From Chloroflexota bacterium (GTDB lineage: Bacteria; Chloroflexota; Anaerolineae; Aggregatilineales; Phototrophicaceae), in NCBI GenBank assembly GCA_028875185.1, contig JAPPFH010000068.1, positions 1 through 64,000 on the forward strand: a DNA stretch of 64,000 nt, given 5' to 3'. The notes under the pieces were generated by a model, which saw nothing but the letters and a program-made list of their open reading frames with translations, did not search any database and was not told the DNA's origin. A program made the translations under genes and the position numbers. Below are positions 19,084 through 28,779 of this stretch, piece after piece; position 1 is the stretch's first letter, and each line of letters starts with the position of its first letter.

Positions 19084-19235
19084 CGCCTCGCCCCTACATT
19101 GTTCGTAACTTTAATCAGGGTCGCCTCGCTCCTACACTGTTCGGAACTTTAATCAGGGTCGCCGCGCCCCTACACTGTTCGTAACTTTAATCAGGGTCGC
19201 CGCGCCCCTACACTATTTGTAATTTCAATCAGGGT
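19084..19235. repeat. Four tandem 38-bp repeats at the thiolase 3' end
   Basis: Units start at 19084, 19122, 19160 and 19198. Each contains CTACACTGTT-like and ATCAGGGTCGCC sequences, with a few substitutions. A fifth partial unit (from 19236) is thiolase coding sequence. The left end merges into a family C hairpin ahead of the CoA-transferase. Because 38 is not a multiple of three, the repeat shifts the thiolase frame. Confidence 0.85.
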
Positions 19236-20483
19236 CGCCTCGCCTTGCCCAACGCCGACGCAGAGCGTCGCCAAGCCATAGCGCATTCGCTCGCCCGTTT
19301 TCCGCCGCCGCCCCATCTCGTGGAGGAGGGTGGTCAAGATGCGCGCGCCCGAGCAGCCGAGGGGGTGCCCCAGGGCAATCGCGCCGCCGTTGACATTGGT
19401 GATGCGCTCGCTCAAGCCTAGTTCGCGCATGACCGCTATTGCTTGCGCGGCGAAGGCTTCGTTCAGTTCCGCCAAGTCAATATCGGCGATGCTGATATTA
19501 TGCCGCGTCAGCAATTTGCCTACCGCGCTAACCGGTCCCAAGCCCATCACGCGCGGATCGACGCCGGCCGCCGCGCTGCCGATCCAGGTCGCAAGCGGCT
19601 TCAGTTTCAAGGCATTCGCTTTCTCCGCCGACATCAAAACCAACGCGCAGGCGCCATCGTTCATGCCGCTGGAATTGCCGGCGGTGACCGTGCCGCCATC
19701 GCGAAAAGCCGGGCGCAGGGTCGCCAGCTTCTCTGCGCTGGTCGCCAATTCATAGCGCCCGTTAACCCGGCGATAGAAGGGGTGCTCATCGGTGTCGACC
19801 ACGATGTCGTCGCCTCGCCGCTGCGGGATCGTCAGCGGGACGATTTCGCGCTGAAAATAACCCGCGTTGATCGCGTAGATCGCTCGCTCTTGGCTTTGCA
19901 GGGCGAAGCGATCCTGCTCCTCGCGCGTGATTTCGCCGCCCTCGATATCGCCGGCGCAGCTGAGCTCGTAGATGTTCTCAGCGGTTTCGCCCATCGCTTC
20001 CAGTGGATAAAGCGCCGCCAGCCTGGGATTGGGATAGCGCCAGCCTAGGGTCGTATCCCAGCCGGTGATATTGCCCGGCGGTCCAAAGCCGATGGGGTTC
20101 TTCGGCAGCGAGTAGGGCGCGCGGCTCATGCTCTCGACGCCGCCGGCGACGAAGACCTCGCCTTCGCCCGCCTTGATGGCGCGCGCCGCTTGGTTGATCG
20201 CGTTCAAGCCGCTGGCGCAGAGGCGGTTTACCGTGACGCCGGCGACCGTATCGGGCAATCCCGCCAGCAGCAGCCCCATCCGCGCCACGTTGCGGTTGTC
20301 CTCGCCCGCCTGATTGGCGCAGCCGAAGTAAACCTCTTCAATTTCAGCTGGCGCAACGCCGGCGCGCGCAACCGCTTCCCGTATCACCAGCGCCGCCAGA
20401 TCATCGGGCCGCACAGCAGAAAGCGCACCGCGAATCTTGCCGATCGGCGTCCGAACCGCGCTGACGATGACGACATCAGTCAC
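19191..20483 (-). CDS. Acetyl-CoA C-acyltransferase (thiolase)
   Basis: 430 residues from the GTG at 20483, six bases beyond the fur stop; an upstream in-frame start would overlap fur. It has the nucleophile Cys89 ([11 protein letters not shown]), [35 protein letters not shown] and the terminal CxG-type Cys ([14 protein letters not shown]). It condenses or cleaves acyl-CoAs, such as acetoacetyl- or 3-oxoadipyl-CoA. The last residues (TNSVGARRP) come from the tandem repeat and are not part of the family. Confidence 0.92.
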   Translation of the reverse strand: MTDVVIVSAVRTPIGKIRGALSAVRPDDLAALVIREAVARAGVAPAEIEEVYFGCANQAGEDNRNVARMGLLLAGLPDTVAGVTVNRLCASGLNAINQAARAIKAGEGEVFVAGGVESMSRAPYSLPKNPIGFGPPGNITGWDTTLGWRYPNPRLAALYPLEAMGETAENIYELSCAGDIEGGEITREEQDRFALQSQERAIYAINAGYFQREIVPLTIPQRRGDDIVVDTDEHPFYRRVNGRYELATSAEKLATLRPAFRDGGTVTAGNSSGMNDGACALVLMSAEKANALKLKPLATWIGSAAAGVDPRVMGLGPVSAVGKLLTRHNISIADIDLAELNEAFAAQAIAVMRELGLSERITNVNGGAIALGHPLGCSGARILTTLLHEMGRRRKTGERMRYGLATLCVGVGQGEATLIEITNSVGARRP

Positions 20484-20488
20484 AATCT

Positions 20489-20938
20489 CTAAGCCTCGGT
20501 CGCCTGCGTCGCTGGCTCTTGACAGTCGGCGCACAAGCCATAGAACTCCAGCAAATGTCCGCTGATGCGTATATTGAGCGTCTCTTCCAGGTTGCGCGTC
20601 AGCGCCTCCATGCCGCAATCGTCAAACTCGAAAAAGCGCTTGCAATCGGTGCAGATGACGTGATGATGATGCCCATCGCGCATCAAGACGTAGGTCGGGG
20701 TCAAACTGGTGTCAATATAGGTCGGGCGGATGATGCCCAACTGCGTGAACAGATCAAGCGTGCGGAAGACGCTGGCGCGCCCGATCGCCGGGTTGACGCG
20801 CTCGACCACCTCCAGCACATCGGCTGAAGTGATATGCCCGTGCTCCGCTTCGAGCACGGCGAGCACAGTCAGCCGCGCCTGGGTCAAGCGATAGCCGGCT
20901 TGTTTCAGTCGCTGGATATGCGGGTTGTCTGTGGTCAT
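20489..20938 (-). CDS. Fur family transcriptional regulator
   Basis: 149 residues from ATG 20938, with AGGTGG just upstream. The winged helix ([29 protein letters not shown], about 15-75) is followed by the metal site [10 protein letters not shown] and a second CxxC (CADC) near the end, which bind structural Zn and regulatory metal. Its members sense Fe, Zn, Mn or peroxide; which one is not evident. It heads an operon with a thiolase and CoA-transferase, an unusual context for a metal regulator. Confidence 0.92.
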   Translation of the reverse strand: MTTDNPHIQRLKQAGYRLTQARLTVLAVLEAEHGHITSADVLEVVERVNPAIGRASVFRTLDLFTQLGIIRPTYIDTSLTPTYVLMRDGHHHHVICTDCKRFFEFDDCGMEALTRNLEETLNIRISGHLLEFYGLCADCQEPATQATEA

Positions 20939-20960
20939 AAGGTCCACCTGCCTCGCGACG

Positions 20961-20971
20961 GGTATTATACC
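20961..20971 (-). promoter_or_regulatory. Palindromic -10 region of the fur operon
   Basis: GGTATTATACC is an inverted repeat that contains, on the minus strand, a perfect TATAAT (20969-20964). It is placed 26 bases before the fur ATG. No good -35 box is seen. An operator overlapping the -10 box for autoregulation is inferred. Confidence 0.5.
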
Positions 20972-21107
20972 TGATATTGCGCTATGATTCCTCCGGCGGC
21001 AATTGCCAATGCGCGGCGGCTATGCGGAGATGAAGCATCGCTATTCCAGCAGCTGCGTCTCTGTGTTCTCGGTGTTTTCTCATTTTCCTCGGTGGTGAAA
21101 AGAGCTT

Positions 21108-22070
21108 ATGACGCGCGATGTAGTGGTGATCGGCGGCGGACTCAGCGGACTGGCCGCCTGCTACGAACTGGAAAAGCGCGGGGCAGCGTACACCGTCATC
21201 GAAGTTAAACGGCGCTTCGGCGGCGGCATCCGCAGCGTCTTGGAGGCAGGCTTTATCATGGACGCCTCCGCATTCGCCTTCCGCCCCTTGTTAGACCATA
21301 CGCTGCTCAATGACCTAAGCCTACGGCAGCGCGTCGTCCCGATCGACGATGAGGCTTGTGTCTTTCGCGATGGCAGCGCATCGCTTATCCGCGCTCTCGA
21401 GGCTCGGCTGCAAGGCGGCCGACTGATGCGCATGGCGGTCAGCTCCATCGGTCGCTTGGGAGAGCGCTTTACCATCTGCTTTGAAAACGGCATTATGCTC
21501 GATGCCGGCGCGCTGATCCTGGCTTTGCCCGCCCGTTACGCCGCCCGCGCGCTCTGGAATCTGGCGCCGGAAGCGGCAAAGCAACTGGCTGGCTTCCAAT
21601 ACGAATCGATTCCGCGCGTCTCGCTCGGCTATCACAAACGCGATCTGCCGGCGACAATTGAAGACGCTCTTGGCGATCGCTTCCCCTTCATCATCTCGAC
21701 CGACCAATGCGGGCGCGTGCCAGACCGCGATCATCAGTTGATTCAGGTCGGGCTGCGCGGATATGCCGGCATGACGGCGGACGACGCCATCCGCGCCGTG
21801 ACCGGGCATTTTGGCTGGCGCGGGACGCCCATAGTCTGGCGCGTCGGCTATTGGACCGAAGCCGATCTGCTGTCGGATTATGGCGACAGCCACCGCCATT
21901 GCATCCGCGCTATCCGGGACCTGCTGCCGCCCGGCTTGAGCCTCATTGGCAGCGACTACTGCTTTGAAGCGCCCACAATCCGCGGCATTGCTCGCCTCGA
22001 CGAGCGCATCGGCGCGGGACGGTCGGCGGCGCGCGCCGCCCTCGATTACTTGCGCGCGGCAAGTCGATGA
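21108..22070 (+). CDS. FAD-dependent amine oxidase/protoporphyrinogen oxidase-like protein
   Basis: 320 residues. The N-terminal dinucleotide-binding motif VVVIGGGLSGLAACYELEKRG and the following GGGIRSV segment fit the HemY/monoamine oxidase flavoprotein superfamily. The C-terminal FAD motif is present as APTIRGIARLDERIGAGRSAA. It is about 100 residues shorter than typical HemY (about 450), so the substrate domain is reduced and the reaction is uncertain. No other haem genes are adjacent. It overlaps the next gene by four bases. Confidence 0.78.
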   Translation: MTRDVVVIGGGLSGLAACYELEKRGAAYTVIEVKRRFGGGIRSVLEAGFIMDASAFAFRPLLDHTLLNDLSLRQRVVPIDDEACVFRDGSASLIRALEARLQGGRLMRMAVSSIGRLGERFTICFENGIMLDAGALILALPARYAARALWNLAPEAAKQLAGFQYESIPRVSLGYHKRDLPATIEDALGDRFPFIISTDQCGRVPDRDHQLIQVGLRGYAGMTADDAIRAVTGHFGWRGTPIVWRVGYWTEADLLSDYGDSHRHCIRAIRDLLPPGLSLIGSDYCFEAPTIRGIARLDERIGAGRSAARAALDYLRAASR

Positions 22071-22528
22071 TGCTTCGTTACCTGCGCGCCTTCATCCAAG
22101 CGCTGCGCTTGACCCTGCGCGGCCAGTCGCTGACGCCGGCGCATTATCGACCGCTTGCGGCCTGGATCGAAGCGGGCTTGACCAAGCTGGAACGCGCGGA
22201 ACAGGTCGCCGCCGCCGAGCGCGTTGAACTGTCGGCGCTGCGGCTCAAGCTTGATGGCCGCCCGACCAGCCTGGATATCAGCTTAAAGATGCTGCGCCAC
22301 AACCTGATGGAAGAATACCCGCGCCTGATCCGGCTCGATGACCCGCACTCGATGACGGTTGTGCAGTCAAGCAATCTGAACGATCAGTACCGCATAAGCC
22401 AATTCGCGGAATCCGCCGTGATTTCGTCCACAGCGCTGCGGCGCGTCCTCGCTGAATTGAATGACCATTTGCTGGAACTGCCGCCGGTTAATCGCTCGGA
22501 TTCCAACAGTGAGCCGGTTCGCCTCTGA
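22067..22528 (+). CDS. Conserved-looking hypothetical protein coupled to the flavoprotein
   Basis: 153 residues, begun by an ATG overlapping the flavoprotein stop. It is soluble, mostly helical and rich in Leu/Arg, with a middle stretch ISLKMLRHNLMEEYPRLI and a final low-complexity tail. No recognised family. The tight overlap suggests a partner of the upstream oxidoreductase. Confidence 0.6.
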   Translation: MMLRYLRAFIQALRLTLRGQSLTPAHYRPLAAWIEAGLTKLERAEQVAAAERVELSALRLKLDGRPTSLDISLKMLRHNLMEEYPRLIRLDDPHSMTVVQSSNLNDQYRISQFAESAVISSTALRRVLAELNDHLLELPPVNRSDSNSEPVRL

Positions 22529-22590
22529 GCTATAGCGGCAGCGAATCTGACAGTCTAATCCCGTGCTAAGCGCTTTGGGCCTGCTTTTCC

Positions 22591-22672
22591 CCCATCCCCG
22601 ACCCGCCTGTGTCTACGCGGCGCGTTCCCTTCTCCCTTTGCTATGGTGGATAGAGGGGGTAGACAAGCGGCG
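22591..22672. repeat. Family B-like C-rich repeat fragment
   Basis: CCCCCATCCCCGACCC, a short insert with TGTGTCTACGCGG, then TTCCCTTCTCCC and AGAGGGGGTAGAC. It lacks the GTGGTGAAT ends. Near 22762 is TATACT, a possible -10 box for the gene at 22802. Confidence 0.5.
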
Positions 22673-22801
22673 GAAGCGAGCTCGCCGCGATAAGACAAGC
22701 CATCAACGCGCGACAAATGGGCTGTGCCACCCGCCCCTGTGAGCCGCGCGCATCCGCATGATATACTGCAACGGACATCGCTCTGCAACTGAAGGACGCC
22801 C

Positions 22802-24742
22802 ATGTCATTCCTGGCGCCGGCCGCTTTCGCCTCGCTGGCGATCGCAATTCCGATTTTGCTGCTCTACATGCTGCGCTTGCGAAGGCGGGAGGTGCTGATC
22901 TCGAGCACTTTCCTCTGGCGGCAGGTGGTGCAGGATACCGAAGCCAACACGCCTTGGCAGCGCTTGCGGCGGAACTTGCTGCTCCTTTTGCAGCTGCTGA
23001 TTCTATTGCTGCTCGCCTTGGCGCTCGCCCGTCCCTTTATCACCGTGCCCACCATCAGCGCCGGCAAGATCGCCTTGCTCATTGACGCCTCGGCCAGCAT
23101 GACAGCAGCCGATGTCGCCGGAGAATCGCGCTTCACCGCCGCCATCGAAAAGGCGCGTCAGATTGTCAGCAGCATGAACCCGCACGATATCATTTCGCTG
23201 ATTCGTGTGGCTGATATCGCCGAGCCGCAGACGGCATACACAGCCGACAAGAACGAACTGCGCCGCGCCATCGAGAACATGAGCGTGAGCCATGGCGCCG
23301 CCGATTGGGACAACGCGCTGACGCTGGCTGCCGCCGGCGCCGCCGGGGCTGAGAATTTCAGCATCGTCATAATCTCCGATGGCGGAGTCGGTGATGCCGC
23401 CAGCTTGCCCGCCAATATCCCGCAGCCGATCTATGTGCCGGTCGGCGAATCGGCGAATAATATCGGCATCAGCGCGCTGGCAACGCGCGCACTCGCTGGC
23501 GGGGCGCCGCATCTTTTCGCCCAGGTGACCAATTATGGCGATAGTCCAGCCGCCGTCTCGCTCGTGATTCGCCTTGATGATGTGCTGCGCCTCTCGCGCA
23601 GCGGCACGATCCCGCCGCGCAGTCAACTGCCCATCCCCTTTGACGAGCCAATTGCCGAGCCCTTCGAGACGCTATCGGCGACCCTCACCTTTGACAACGA
23701 TGTTGAAGACTTCCTCGCCCTCGACAATCGCGCCTGGACGGTGCAAAACGAATTCAAAACACGCCGCGTCTTTTATGTGTCCTCGGGTGAAAACCTCTTC
23801 CTCGAACAGGCGCTGCGCAGCTTGCCCGGCGTGCAGACCTTCCGCGGCAATGCCGAAAACAAAGGCCTGCCTGGCGAAGTCTTCGATCTGTACGTCTTCG
23901 ACAATTGGCTGCCGAACAATCTGCCGGCTGGCGATATGCTCATCGTCAATCCGCCCAATTCGACGCCGCTGTTCACCATCGGCGCGCAATTGCCGGCGAC
24001 TGATGAAATTACCATTGCCGATGACGAATCAGCGATTACATCCTTCGTCGATCTGGACGACATGAGCCTGCTGGAATATCGCTCTGTCGACGCCAGTTGG
24101 GCGCGGACGCTGGCTCGTGCCGAGCAAGGCGCTGTTTTGCTGGCGGGCGAGGTGAACGCGCGGCAAATCGCGTTATTGCCTTTTGACCTGCGCGATTCCA
24201 ACCTGCCGCTTTTGATCGCCTGGCCTGTGCTGATGGCGAATCTGATGGATTGGTTCTCGCCGGCCGATATCGTATCGCTGCCCGATGGCTTGACCGTCGG
24301 CGATGTGTTAGTGATTTCGCCGCCGCTGCTCGCCGAGAGCGTCCGCATCACCACGCCGGCGGGGCGCGCGCGCGACTTGCCCGCCGCCGGCGGCCAGGTC
24401 GCCTTCGCCGACACCGCTCAACTGGGGCTCTATCGCTTGGAGATCCTGCAAGGCGGCGAGGTTACGAGCGTACAGAGCTTCGCCGTCAACCTTTTCGGCG
24501 CGGACGAGAGCGACATCAAGCCCGTGCCCGAAGCGGAACTCCAATTGGGTGGCGGCCTGGTCGCCGCGGGCGCTGACGAACAACTGGGCACGCAAGAGTT
24601 CTGGATGTGGCTGGCGCTGGCTGCGCTGCTGCTGCTGGCGATCGAGTGGACGGTCTATCACCGGCGGCTGCAAATGCCGACCCTGCTCGCCCCGGCGCAG
24701 CGCCGCTTCAGATTTCCATGGGGACGGCTTCGAAGTTCTTGA
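22802..24742 (+). CDS. BatA-type membrane protein with von Willebrand A domain
   Basis: 646 residues. An N-terminal BatA segment with two membrane helices and the motif SSTFLW (about 1-80) precedes a VWA domain with the metal site DASASM (about 90-250), then a beta-rich region and a C-terminal membrane helix (FWMWLALAALLLLAIEW). BatA-like proteins of the aerotolerance operon work with MoxR ATPases, none of which is adjacent. AAGGA precedes the ATG. The 3' end overlaps the convergent gene by 35 bases. Confidence 0.85.
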   Translation: MSFLAPAAFASLAIAIPILLLYMLRLRRREVLISSTFLWRQVVQDTEANTPWQRLRRNLLLLLQLLILLLLALALARPFITVPTISAGKIALLIDASASMTAADVAGESRFTAAIEKARQIVSSMNPHDIISLIRVADIAEPQTAYTADKNELRRAIENMSVSHGAADWDNALTLAAAGAAGAENFSIVIISDGGVGDAASLPANIPQPIYVPVGESANNIGISALATRALAGGAPHLFAQVTNYGDSPAAVSLVIRLDDVLRLSRSGTIPPRSQLPIPFDEPIAEPFETLSATLTFDNDVEDFLALDNRAWTVQNEFKTRRVFYVSSGENLFLEQALRSLPGVQTFRGNAENKGLPGEVFDLYVFDNWLPNNLPAGDMLIVNPPNSTPLFTIGAQLPATDEITIADDESAITSFVDLDDMSLLEYRSVDASWARTLARAEQGAVLLAGEVNARQIALLPFDLRDSNLPLLIAWPVLMANLMDWFSPADIVSLPDGLTVGDVLVISPPLLAESVRITTPAGRARDLPAAGGQVAFADTAQLGLYRLEILQGGEVTSVQSFAVNLFGADESDIKPVPEAELQLGGGLVAAGADEQLGTQEFWMWLALAALLLLAIEWTVYHRRLQMPTLLAPAQRRFRFPWGRLRSS

Positions 24743-25625
24743 GCTTGATCACCGATTCCAGTGATTTCCCCCGCTCGCTGTAACAGATATTCTGCAAGTA
24801 CACATTTTCAATTTCGGTCAACGTGGCAAAGTGGTCTTCATGATCGCGGGCGCTCAAGACGCCAGCGACGATTGCCGGCTTGACGATCGTCTGATTGATG
24901 CCGGGCAAAACCTCTAGCTGATCCCGAATTGAATATTCCGGGTCGATATGAATCGACTCCGGCAAGTAATCAAAGTCGGCTTTTTCGCTCTCGCTCTGCG
25001 GATACTCGATATCCGCCAGCCAATCCGCCTCGCTCTCGCCGCTGCCCAGGCGATCCAGGGCGCTGCGAAAGTCGTCTGCATAGGGGATATTGCCCGGCAG
25101 CAAGAACTGCGCCGACGGCGCCGAGCGGATGACGAGGGTGCCATACACATAGCAGCGCCGGCCCATAAAACGCGCGATATTCGCCTGAATCTCCGGCAGC
25201 GCGCGGATGGGCGTGCGCGCCGGTAAAGCTTGATCGAGCCGCACGCCCCGCTCGCCGACATAAAGCGTGAATTCCTTGCGATACACGGCGGCGGTCAGCA
25301 GCTCGATATTGGGTTCGTAGCTGGCATAAGGCCGGCGCAGCACACGGAGGCAGGCGCGCACCGCGTCATGAACGCGGTAGGTCTGAAAGCCGGGCATATG
25401 CCGCGGATTGAGACGCGACAAGCCGTGCCACAGGGTGGAATCGCTGCTGATCGGTTGGACGCGCAGGGCGCGGTTCTCCGGCTCGTCCTGCTTCACCAGC
25501 CAGACTTGCTGGAAACGGAATTCGCTCCGGTCATAATCGGTGATGAGCAAGATGCCATCGACGTTGACGATCTCATCGACGTAGCGTTCCGGGTTATCTA
25601 GAATGTCGGCGATGCTGGCTAGCAT
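24708..25625 (-). CDS. Hypothetical protein, unrecognised
   Basis: 305 residues from ATG 25625; an upstream start at 25736 would overlap the neighbour and lacks support. It is soluble, with a beginning that looks like a small beta-barrel (VDEIVNVDGILLITDYDRSEFRFQQVWLV). A TATAAT (25661-25656) on this strand may be its -10 box. It overlaps the convergent VWA gene by 35 bases. No function assigned. Confidence 0.6.
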   Translation of the reverse strand: MLASIADILDNPERYVDEIVNVDGILLITDYDRSEFRFQQVWLVKQDEPENRALRVQPISSDSTLWHGLSRLNPRHMPGFQTYRVHDAVRACLRVLRRPYASYEPNIELLTAAVYRKEFTLYVGERGVRLDQALPARTPIRALPEIQANIARFMGRRCYVYGTLVIRSAPSAQFLLPGNIPYADDFRSALDRLGSGESEADWLADIEYPQSESEKADFDYLPESIHIDPEYSIRDQLEVLPGINQTIVKPAIVAGVLSARDHEDHFATLTEIENVYLQNICYSERGKSLESVIKLKNFEAVPMEI

Positions 25626-25687
25626 TTCCGCGCCTGCGCCTTGCTTGCATAACACATTATAACAGTGATTGCGCGGGCGCTTTTCGC

Positions 25688-26911
25688 TCAGGCGAAGTGT
25701 TTGCGCAGCCGGCGGGCCAGGGGCGCCCGATTGCATTGCCGCAGATCAAAGCTGTCGCAGCCGTGGAAAGCCATGAACTCCTCAATGGCGCCGAACAAGC
25801 CGCGGTACAGCGCGCCGTTCAGCTTGACGCCGCGTTCCAGGTGCAGGTTGTTGAAGATCAGCCGCTTCCGCTTGCGTTCGACCTTGGGGTCAATGCGCCC
25901 GATAAGCTCGGCGCCATGCAGGATTGGCATGACGTAATAGCCGTAGACGCGCTTGGCTTTGGGCGTATATACCTCAATGCGATAAAAGAAGTCCCAGAGC
26001 ATTTCGTCACGGTCGCGATCCCAAAAGAGATTGTCGAAGGGCGAGAGGAACTGGGTCAGACGCGGCTCGTGCTCGCCCGCTTGAACCGCCTCAAGCAGCG
26101 GCAGATCTTCGTGGTGGATGAAGGCGGCCCCCTTCCAGCCCTCGACCACGACCGGCAGCGCCGTTCCCGCCCCGACCATATCGCCCAGGATGGCGGCGGC
26201 ATCGCGCTTGTACTGGCGATAATAATCGGCGACATGATTGCTCGTGCCGATGCCGATATGGCGCAATCCGCGCTCGATGGTCCAGCGCCGGAAATCCTCG
26301 ATCGACTTGTCGAGCGCGAACTGGCTGTGGTCAAGGACGCGCTCGGGCAGGTCGTAGTAGCGTTGGAACTTGACGCGATGGCTGACCATCAGTTCGCCGT
26401 AGTCGAAAAGAAACTCCAGCGCCACCTTGGTCGGTTTCCAGTTCCACCAGCCGCCGTCTCCGCGCCGCTCGCTTTCAAAGTCCTTCGACGACAGCGGTCC
26501 GCGCCCCCGAATCGCCTCCAGCACATGCTCGATGATGGGCGCCATATCGATGTCTAAGCGATCGAGCTGCCACTGACTTTCCTTGAGCTGCTTTTGCTGG
26601 ATGTATGCGTGATACCAGGGGTAATGCGCTGTCGGCAGCTGGCACATGGCGTGCGCCCAGGTCTCGAATAGGAAGCCGTTCGTTAGCAGGGCGTCCAGTT
26701 GTGCCGGGTCGTACAAACCGGCGCGCGCGAGCATGACCAGGTAGTGGCTGCGCGCGACCACGCTGATCGAATCCAGCTGCAGCAAGCCGATGCGCTCGAT
26801 GATGCGCTTGAGGGCGGCTTGGCCGCTGGATGCCGGGCGCTGGTGCAAGCCTTGCTTGTAGACGCTGAGCCGCTTGACGGTCTCGCGGGTGACGGGGATG
26901 GGTTGGGTCAT
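25688..26911 (-). CDS. YcaQ/AlkX-like winged-helix DNA glycosylase
   Basis: 407 residues of the HTH_42 (DUF1006) family. The catalytic QxD motif of the AlkX/YcaQ branch is present as Q45-L-D47 in GLLQLDSISVV, followed by ARSHYLVMLAR. Family members remove bulky N7-alkylated purines and unhook interstrand cross-links in DNA. The AlkZ branch has QxQ instead, so this one groups with YcaQ. Length is typical. No repair partner is adjacent. Confidence 0.88.
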   Translation of the reverse strand: MTQPIPVTRETVKRLSVYKQGLHQRPASSGQAALKRIIERIGLLQLDSISVVARSHYLVMLARAGLYDPAQLDALLTNGFLFETWAHAMCQLPTAHYPWYHAYIQQKQLKESQWQLDRLDIDMAPIIEHVLEAIRGRGPLSSKDFESERRGDGGWWNWKPTKVALEFLFDYGELMVSHRVKFQRYYDLPERVLDHSQFALDKSIEDFRRWTIERGLRHIGIGTSNHVADYYRQYKRDAAAILGDMVGAGTALPVVVEGWKGAAFIHHEDLPLLEAVQAGEHEPRLTQFLSPFDNLFWDRDRDEMLWDFFYRIEVYTPKAKRVYGYYVMPILHGAELIGRIDPKVERKRKRLIFNNLHLERGVKLNGALYRGLFGAIEEFMAFHGCDSFDLRQCNRAPLARRLRKHFA

Positions 26912-27090
26912 GGCGGGGAGTTTAGCATGGGATTGGTTTTTGCCACAGACGTACGGATGGTCGTGTAGGCATTGACCGACAGGATGGGCTGAGGTGGGGT
27001 GTGGGCGACTGGATGTTCGTGGGTCAATGCTATGTTTAAGCTCGCTGCACTGCTACAATTTGAGTGCAAAGTAACAATAGGCAAGCCCTC

Positions 27091-27396
27091 ATGGAAGAAA
27101 CGATAGAAAGCATCAATCTCATCACCCGCAAGCCAGGCGTCCGCGGGGGAAGACCTTGTATCATCGGCACCGGATTGCGAGTGACCGACATCGTCGTCGC
27201 TATGCGCTACCACGAGCGTACGCCTGAACAGATTGCCGAGGGCTTTCAGGTCTCTTTGGCGGGGGTGTACGCCGCGCTGACCTATTACAACTTGCACAAG
27301 GATGAGATAGACGCAGACATTGCTCAGCAAATCATGAAAGCCAGAGATTTAAGGGATAAGGGTGTTGGAGGCAAACGACCTTCGCTTTTACCTTGA
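27091..27396 (+). CDS. DUF433 family antitoxin
   Basis: 101 residues from ATG 27091. The pattern RKPGVRGGRPCIIGTGLRVTDIV, then PEQIAEGFQVSLAGVYAALTYY, is the DUF433 helix-turn-helix antitoxin. It overlaps the next gene by 35 bases. It should bind DNA and neutralise the DUF5615 protein. An in-frame GTG at 27064 is a less likely start. Confidence 0.85.
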   Translation: MEETIESINLITRKPGVRGGRPCIIGTGLRVTDIVVAMRYHERTPEQIAEGFQVSLAGVYAALTYYNLHKDEIDADIAQQIMKARDLRDKGVGGKRPSLLP

Positions 27397-27715
27397 CGAG
27401 CATTTGGATGTCGAGATTGCATGTCAGTTGAAGAGACACGGCATCGACGTCCTCACCGTAAGTGGTCTAAGAAGCTTCGGTGAAGATGATACGAAGCAAT
27501 TGAACCGCGCAATCCGAATGGGTCGCGTTTTCTGCACCAATGATAGCGACCTGGTCGATATGGCGAGCCAAGGAATCGAGCACAGAGGCATAGTCTTCGG
27601 TCAACAGGAAAAGCACTTCATTGGAGCATGGGTGAAGTTTCTGCACGCATTGCATAAAGACTGCCGACCGGATGAGTTGGTCAATCTTGTCATGTATTTA
27701 TCCATCGAGAATTGA
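27362..27715 (+). CDS. DUF5615 PIN-like toxin
   Basis: 117 residues from GTG 27362. FYLDEHLDVEIACQL, with early acidic residues, and CTNDSDLVDMA match the PIN-like DUF5615 proteins that pair with DUF433 antitoxins in type II systems. It is probably a ribonuclease that cuts RNA when freed. The start is uncertain (TTG 27365 is also in frame). Confidence 0.82.
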   Translation: MLEANDLRFYLDEHLDVEIACQLKRHGIDVLTVSGLRSFGEDDTKQLNRAIRMGRVFCTNDSDLVDMASQGIEHRGIVFGQQEKHFIGAWVKFLHALHKDCRPDELVNLVMYLSIEN

Positions 27716-27741
27716 GGACGCTGCTCCTTTGCGCCTGCCCC

Positions 27742-28515
27742 TCACTCCAAAACCAACTGATGCGCCGGGCTGAAAAACTGCCGGTAGGTCAGCCAAGCGG
27801 CGATTAGCCCGGTGAAGGTCGCCGCGCCCACTAGCATATACATCACGATGATCTGCAGCTGCACCGCCTCCAGCGGGCTCGCCCCCGCTAATATCATGCC
27901 CGTCATCGCGCCCGGCAGCTTGATTAAGCCGACCGTTTTGGTGGTGTCGACGATCGGCGTCATCGCGCTGACGATCGTACGCTGGAACTGCGTCAGCGAG
28001 GCTTGCCGGCTGGTCGCGCCCAGCGCCAGCTTGCTCTCGATCAGATCGCGCTGGTCGTAAAAGTCGCTGCTCAGGCGGGTGATGACCAGGGTGGCGGTGG
28101 TCATTGAGGTGCCGACAATCATGCCGCCGATGGGGATGATGTCCTTGGGCGCGAACTGGAAGACGCCCAGCGCCACCAACAGGGCAATGGTCAAGCCCGA
28201 GCCGATGCCGATGGCCAGGAAAGCGACCATGACGCCGTTTGGCGTCTTCTTGGCGCGCGCGCCGCTGGTGCGGCCGCCGATGGTGATCATGACCAGGAGG
28301 ATGGCGATTGTGAAAAGCGGCGCATCCATCTCGAAGACGAGCTCCAATACGTAACCGATGGCGATGAGCTGGATGAAGCTGCGCACGGCGGCGATTGCCA
28401 GGTCTTTCTCGAGGTCGGAATGCTGCCAGCGCGAGATGGCGGCGGCGATGAAGACGAAGGCGATTGACATCAGCACTCGGTCGATGCCCTCCAGTCCGGC
28501 GAAGATATCGGGCAT
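27742..28515 (-). CDS. FetB/YbbM-like ABC transporter permease
   Basis: 257 residues of the UPF0014 family with about seven membrane helices. GGMIVGTSMTTATLVITRL and LIKLPGAMTGMILAGASPLEAVQLQI are highly conserved family motifs. FetB works with the ATPase FetA to export iron. AAGGAGG lies eight bases before the ATG. The likely ATPase is 2.6 kb upstream on the same strand (31075-31809). Confidence 0.88.
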   Translation of the reverse strand: MPDIFAGLEGIDRVLMSIAFVFIAAAISRWQHSDLEKDLAIAAVRSFIQLIAIGYVLELVFEMDAPLFTIAILLVMITIGGRTSGARAKKTPNGVMVAFLAIGIGSGLTIALLVALGVFQFAPKDIIPIGGMIVGTSMTTATLVITRLSSDFYDQRDLIESKLALGATSRQASLTQFQRTIVSAMTPIVDTTKTVGLIKLPGAMTGMILAGASPLEAVQLQIIVMYMLVGAATFTGLIAAWLTYRQFFSPAHQLVLE

Positions 28516-28693
28516 GGCGCTGCCTCCTTGCTAAAGGGCATCAAGTCCTGCGATTGCCCGATTCTACCGCATTACACGTCTCGATATCGCGCATGACGAC
28601 ACTGCCCTTCCGCAGCGCGCTGCTGAGTACGTGACAGGTTTGACTCAATCGCGCGTATGGGCGGCGCGTCAGACCTCAGAAGCATATCTCGTG

Positions 28694-28779
28694 GCGAAAA
28701 CTGTAAGGCTTGTCCGGTACTCGGCGTTGGGTGCGCATTGCTGCCCCCATCCTTCGGGGATGGGGTGGGACGTTTTCGC
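28694..28779. repeat. Hairpin repeat with inverted GCGAAAAC ends
   Basis: Ends GCGAAAAC and GTTTTCGC. It contains the 19-bp sequence at 28703-28721 shared with 38-56, and a C/G palindrome (CCCCCATCC, TTCGGG, GGATGGGG). It abuts the YjjX stop. Confidence 0.6.

Noticed and set aside
19084..19235. Possible short CRISPR array
   Set aside because: The whole 38-bp unit repeats with no unique spacers, and it derives partly from coding sequence.
20484..20618. Longer N-terminus for the thiolase
   Set aside because: It overlaps the fur coding sequence in another frame; the conserved thiolase start is at GTG 20483.
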